The notes under the pieces: model-generated
The model's input: the letters and a program-made list of their open reading frames with translations, nothing else
The model's database searches: none
Told to the model about the DNA's origin: nothing
Translations under genes and position numbers: made by a program
In this document: positions 63,802 through 64,000 of the stretch, piece by piece
Numbering within the stretch: position 1 is the first letter of the stretch
Layout of the letters: each line of letters starts with the position of its first letter
Source: Ignavibacteria bacterium
GTDB taxonomy: Bacteria; Bacteroidota; Ignavibacteria; Tepidaquicellales; Tepidaquicellaceae
Direction: 5' to 3'
Length of the DNA: 64,000 bases
Assembly: GCA_016929695.1 (NCBI GenBank)
Contig: JAFGII010000051.1
Span: forward strand, 62,001-126,000

Positions 63802-64000
63802 ATGGCTGAAAAAAATACAAATTCCGGAATAATTGCTTCAGTTTCGGGTGTGAGAGGAATTTACGGTGATACTCTCACTCCCGAAAATGTCATTAGATTT
63901 ACTTCCGCATATATCAAACATTGCGGAAAAAGTCAATTTCCCGAAATTGTTATAGGATGGGACGGAAGATTGCATGGGGATAAAATACTTTCGCTTGTAA
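63802..64000 (+). CDS. Phosphoglucosamine/phosphohexose mutase (partial, cut by window end)
   Basis: 66 N-terminal codons of a phosphohexomutase. 'SGIIASVSGVRGIYGDTLTP' is the family's opening with the sequence FGTxGxRG replaced by 'SVSGVRGIYG', as in GlmM- and ManB-like proteins, and 'FPEIVIGWDGRLHGDKI' is the second conserved strand. Position right after the GlmU-like gene suggests that it makes GlcN-1-P or GlcNAc-1-P for that enzyme. The catalytic Ser region lies beyond the window. Confidence 0.8.
   Translation, partial: MAEKNTNSGIIASVSGVRGIYGDTLTPENVIRFTSAYIKHCGKSQFPEIVIGWDGRLHGDKILSLV

Overview
The window looks like chromosomal DNA of a low-GC, LPS-bearing bacterium of the FCB group, most like Ignavibacteria or other deep Bacteroidota/Chlorobi relatives. 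Evidence read directly: a type IX secretion sorting domain containing 'YPNPFNP' at the end of a secreted protein (16515-18257), the T9SS regulator PorX (58233-59798), heptose and Kdo genes (split rfaE, a GT9 heptosyltransferase, KdsD), LptC/LptA-like proteins, TamB, and bshA. Many starts are TTG. No insertion sequence, prophage, CRISPR array or rRNA was seen; one tRNA-Val(TAC) lies at 6073-6146.

Layout. 1-5362: mostly minus strand: a 3'-truncated tryptophanase, an alpha/beta hydrolase, two methyltransferases and an FNR-type reductase, with one plus-strand cupin. 5407-9792: LEA14-like lipoprotein, tRNA-Val, class I aminotransferase, nadB. 9789-16287: GT2, then hrcA-grpE-dnaJ, a PHP-domain protein and purF. 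16515-23090: T9SS cargo with beta-propeller-like repeats, DUF389 protein, VOC protein, a Cys/Met-metabolism PLP enzyme, YceI. 23091-28456: an unrecognised membrane-anchored protein with an HEAKH zincin-like motif, coupled to a TPR protein; a frameshifted lipoprotein; YjbQ; a second TPR protein. 28616-34592: mnmE behind a FecCD permease, divergent from a histidine kinase and a GT39-like membrane protein. 34593-35354: a decayed gene. 35355-43488: rfaE1-rfaE2-tamB-rnr. 43660-45679: ferritin and pgi. 45875-53281: lipoprotein, sucD with a lysine tail, folB-folK, deoxynucleoside kinase, small membrane protein, GT9, ppx/gppA, bshA. 53482-56415: kdsD-lptC-lptA-like on the minus strand. 56617-64000: rlmD-like methyltransferase, then porX-tsaE-tsaB-accD-panC-panD-glmU-like-glmM-like, the last cut by the window end.

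The genes serve mainly housekeeping and envelope building: LPS inner core, LPS export, T9SS control, NAD, CoA, folate and purine synthesis, tRNA modification (MnmE, TsaB/TsaE) and protein folding.

The most unusual material is non-coding. The gaps are filled with several families of short, degenerate elements that keep an exact period: heptamers (17 units in strict register at 53375-53493), octamers of the type TGATTGAA (53275-53330, 58024-58087, 58150-58189), and two nonamer families. They often run into the stop codons of neighbouring genes. One octamer array (28928-28975, exactly 6 units = 16 codons) lies in frame inside mnmE, and a hairpin element that also occurs between genes (18320, 28578) lies in frame elsewhere in the same gene (29888-29920).
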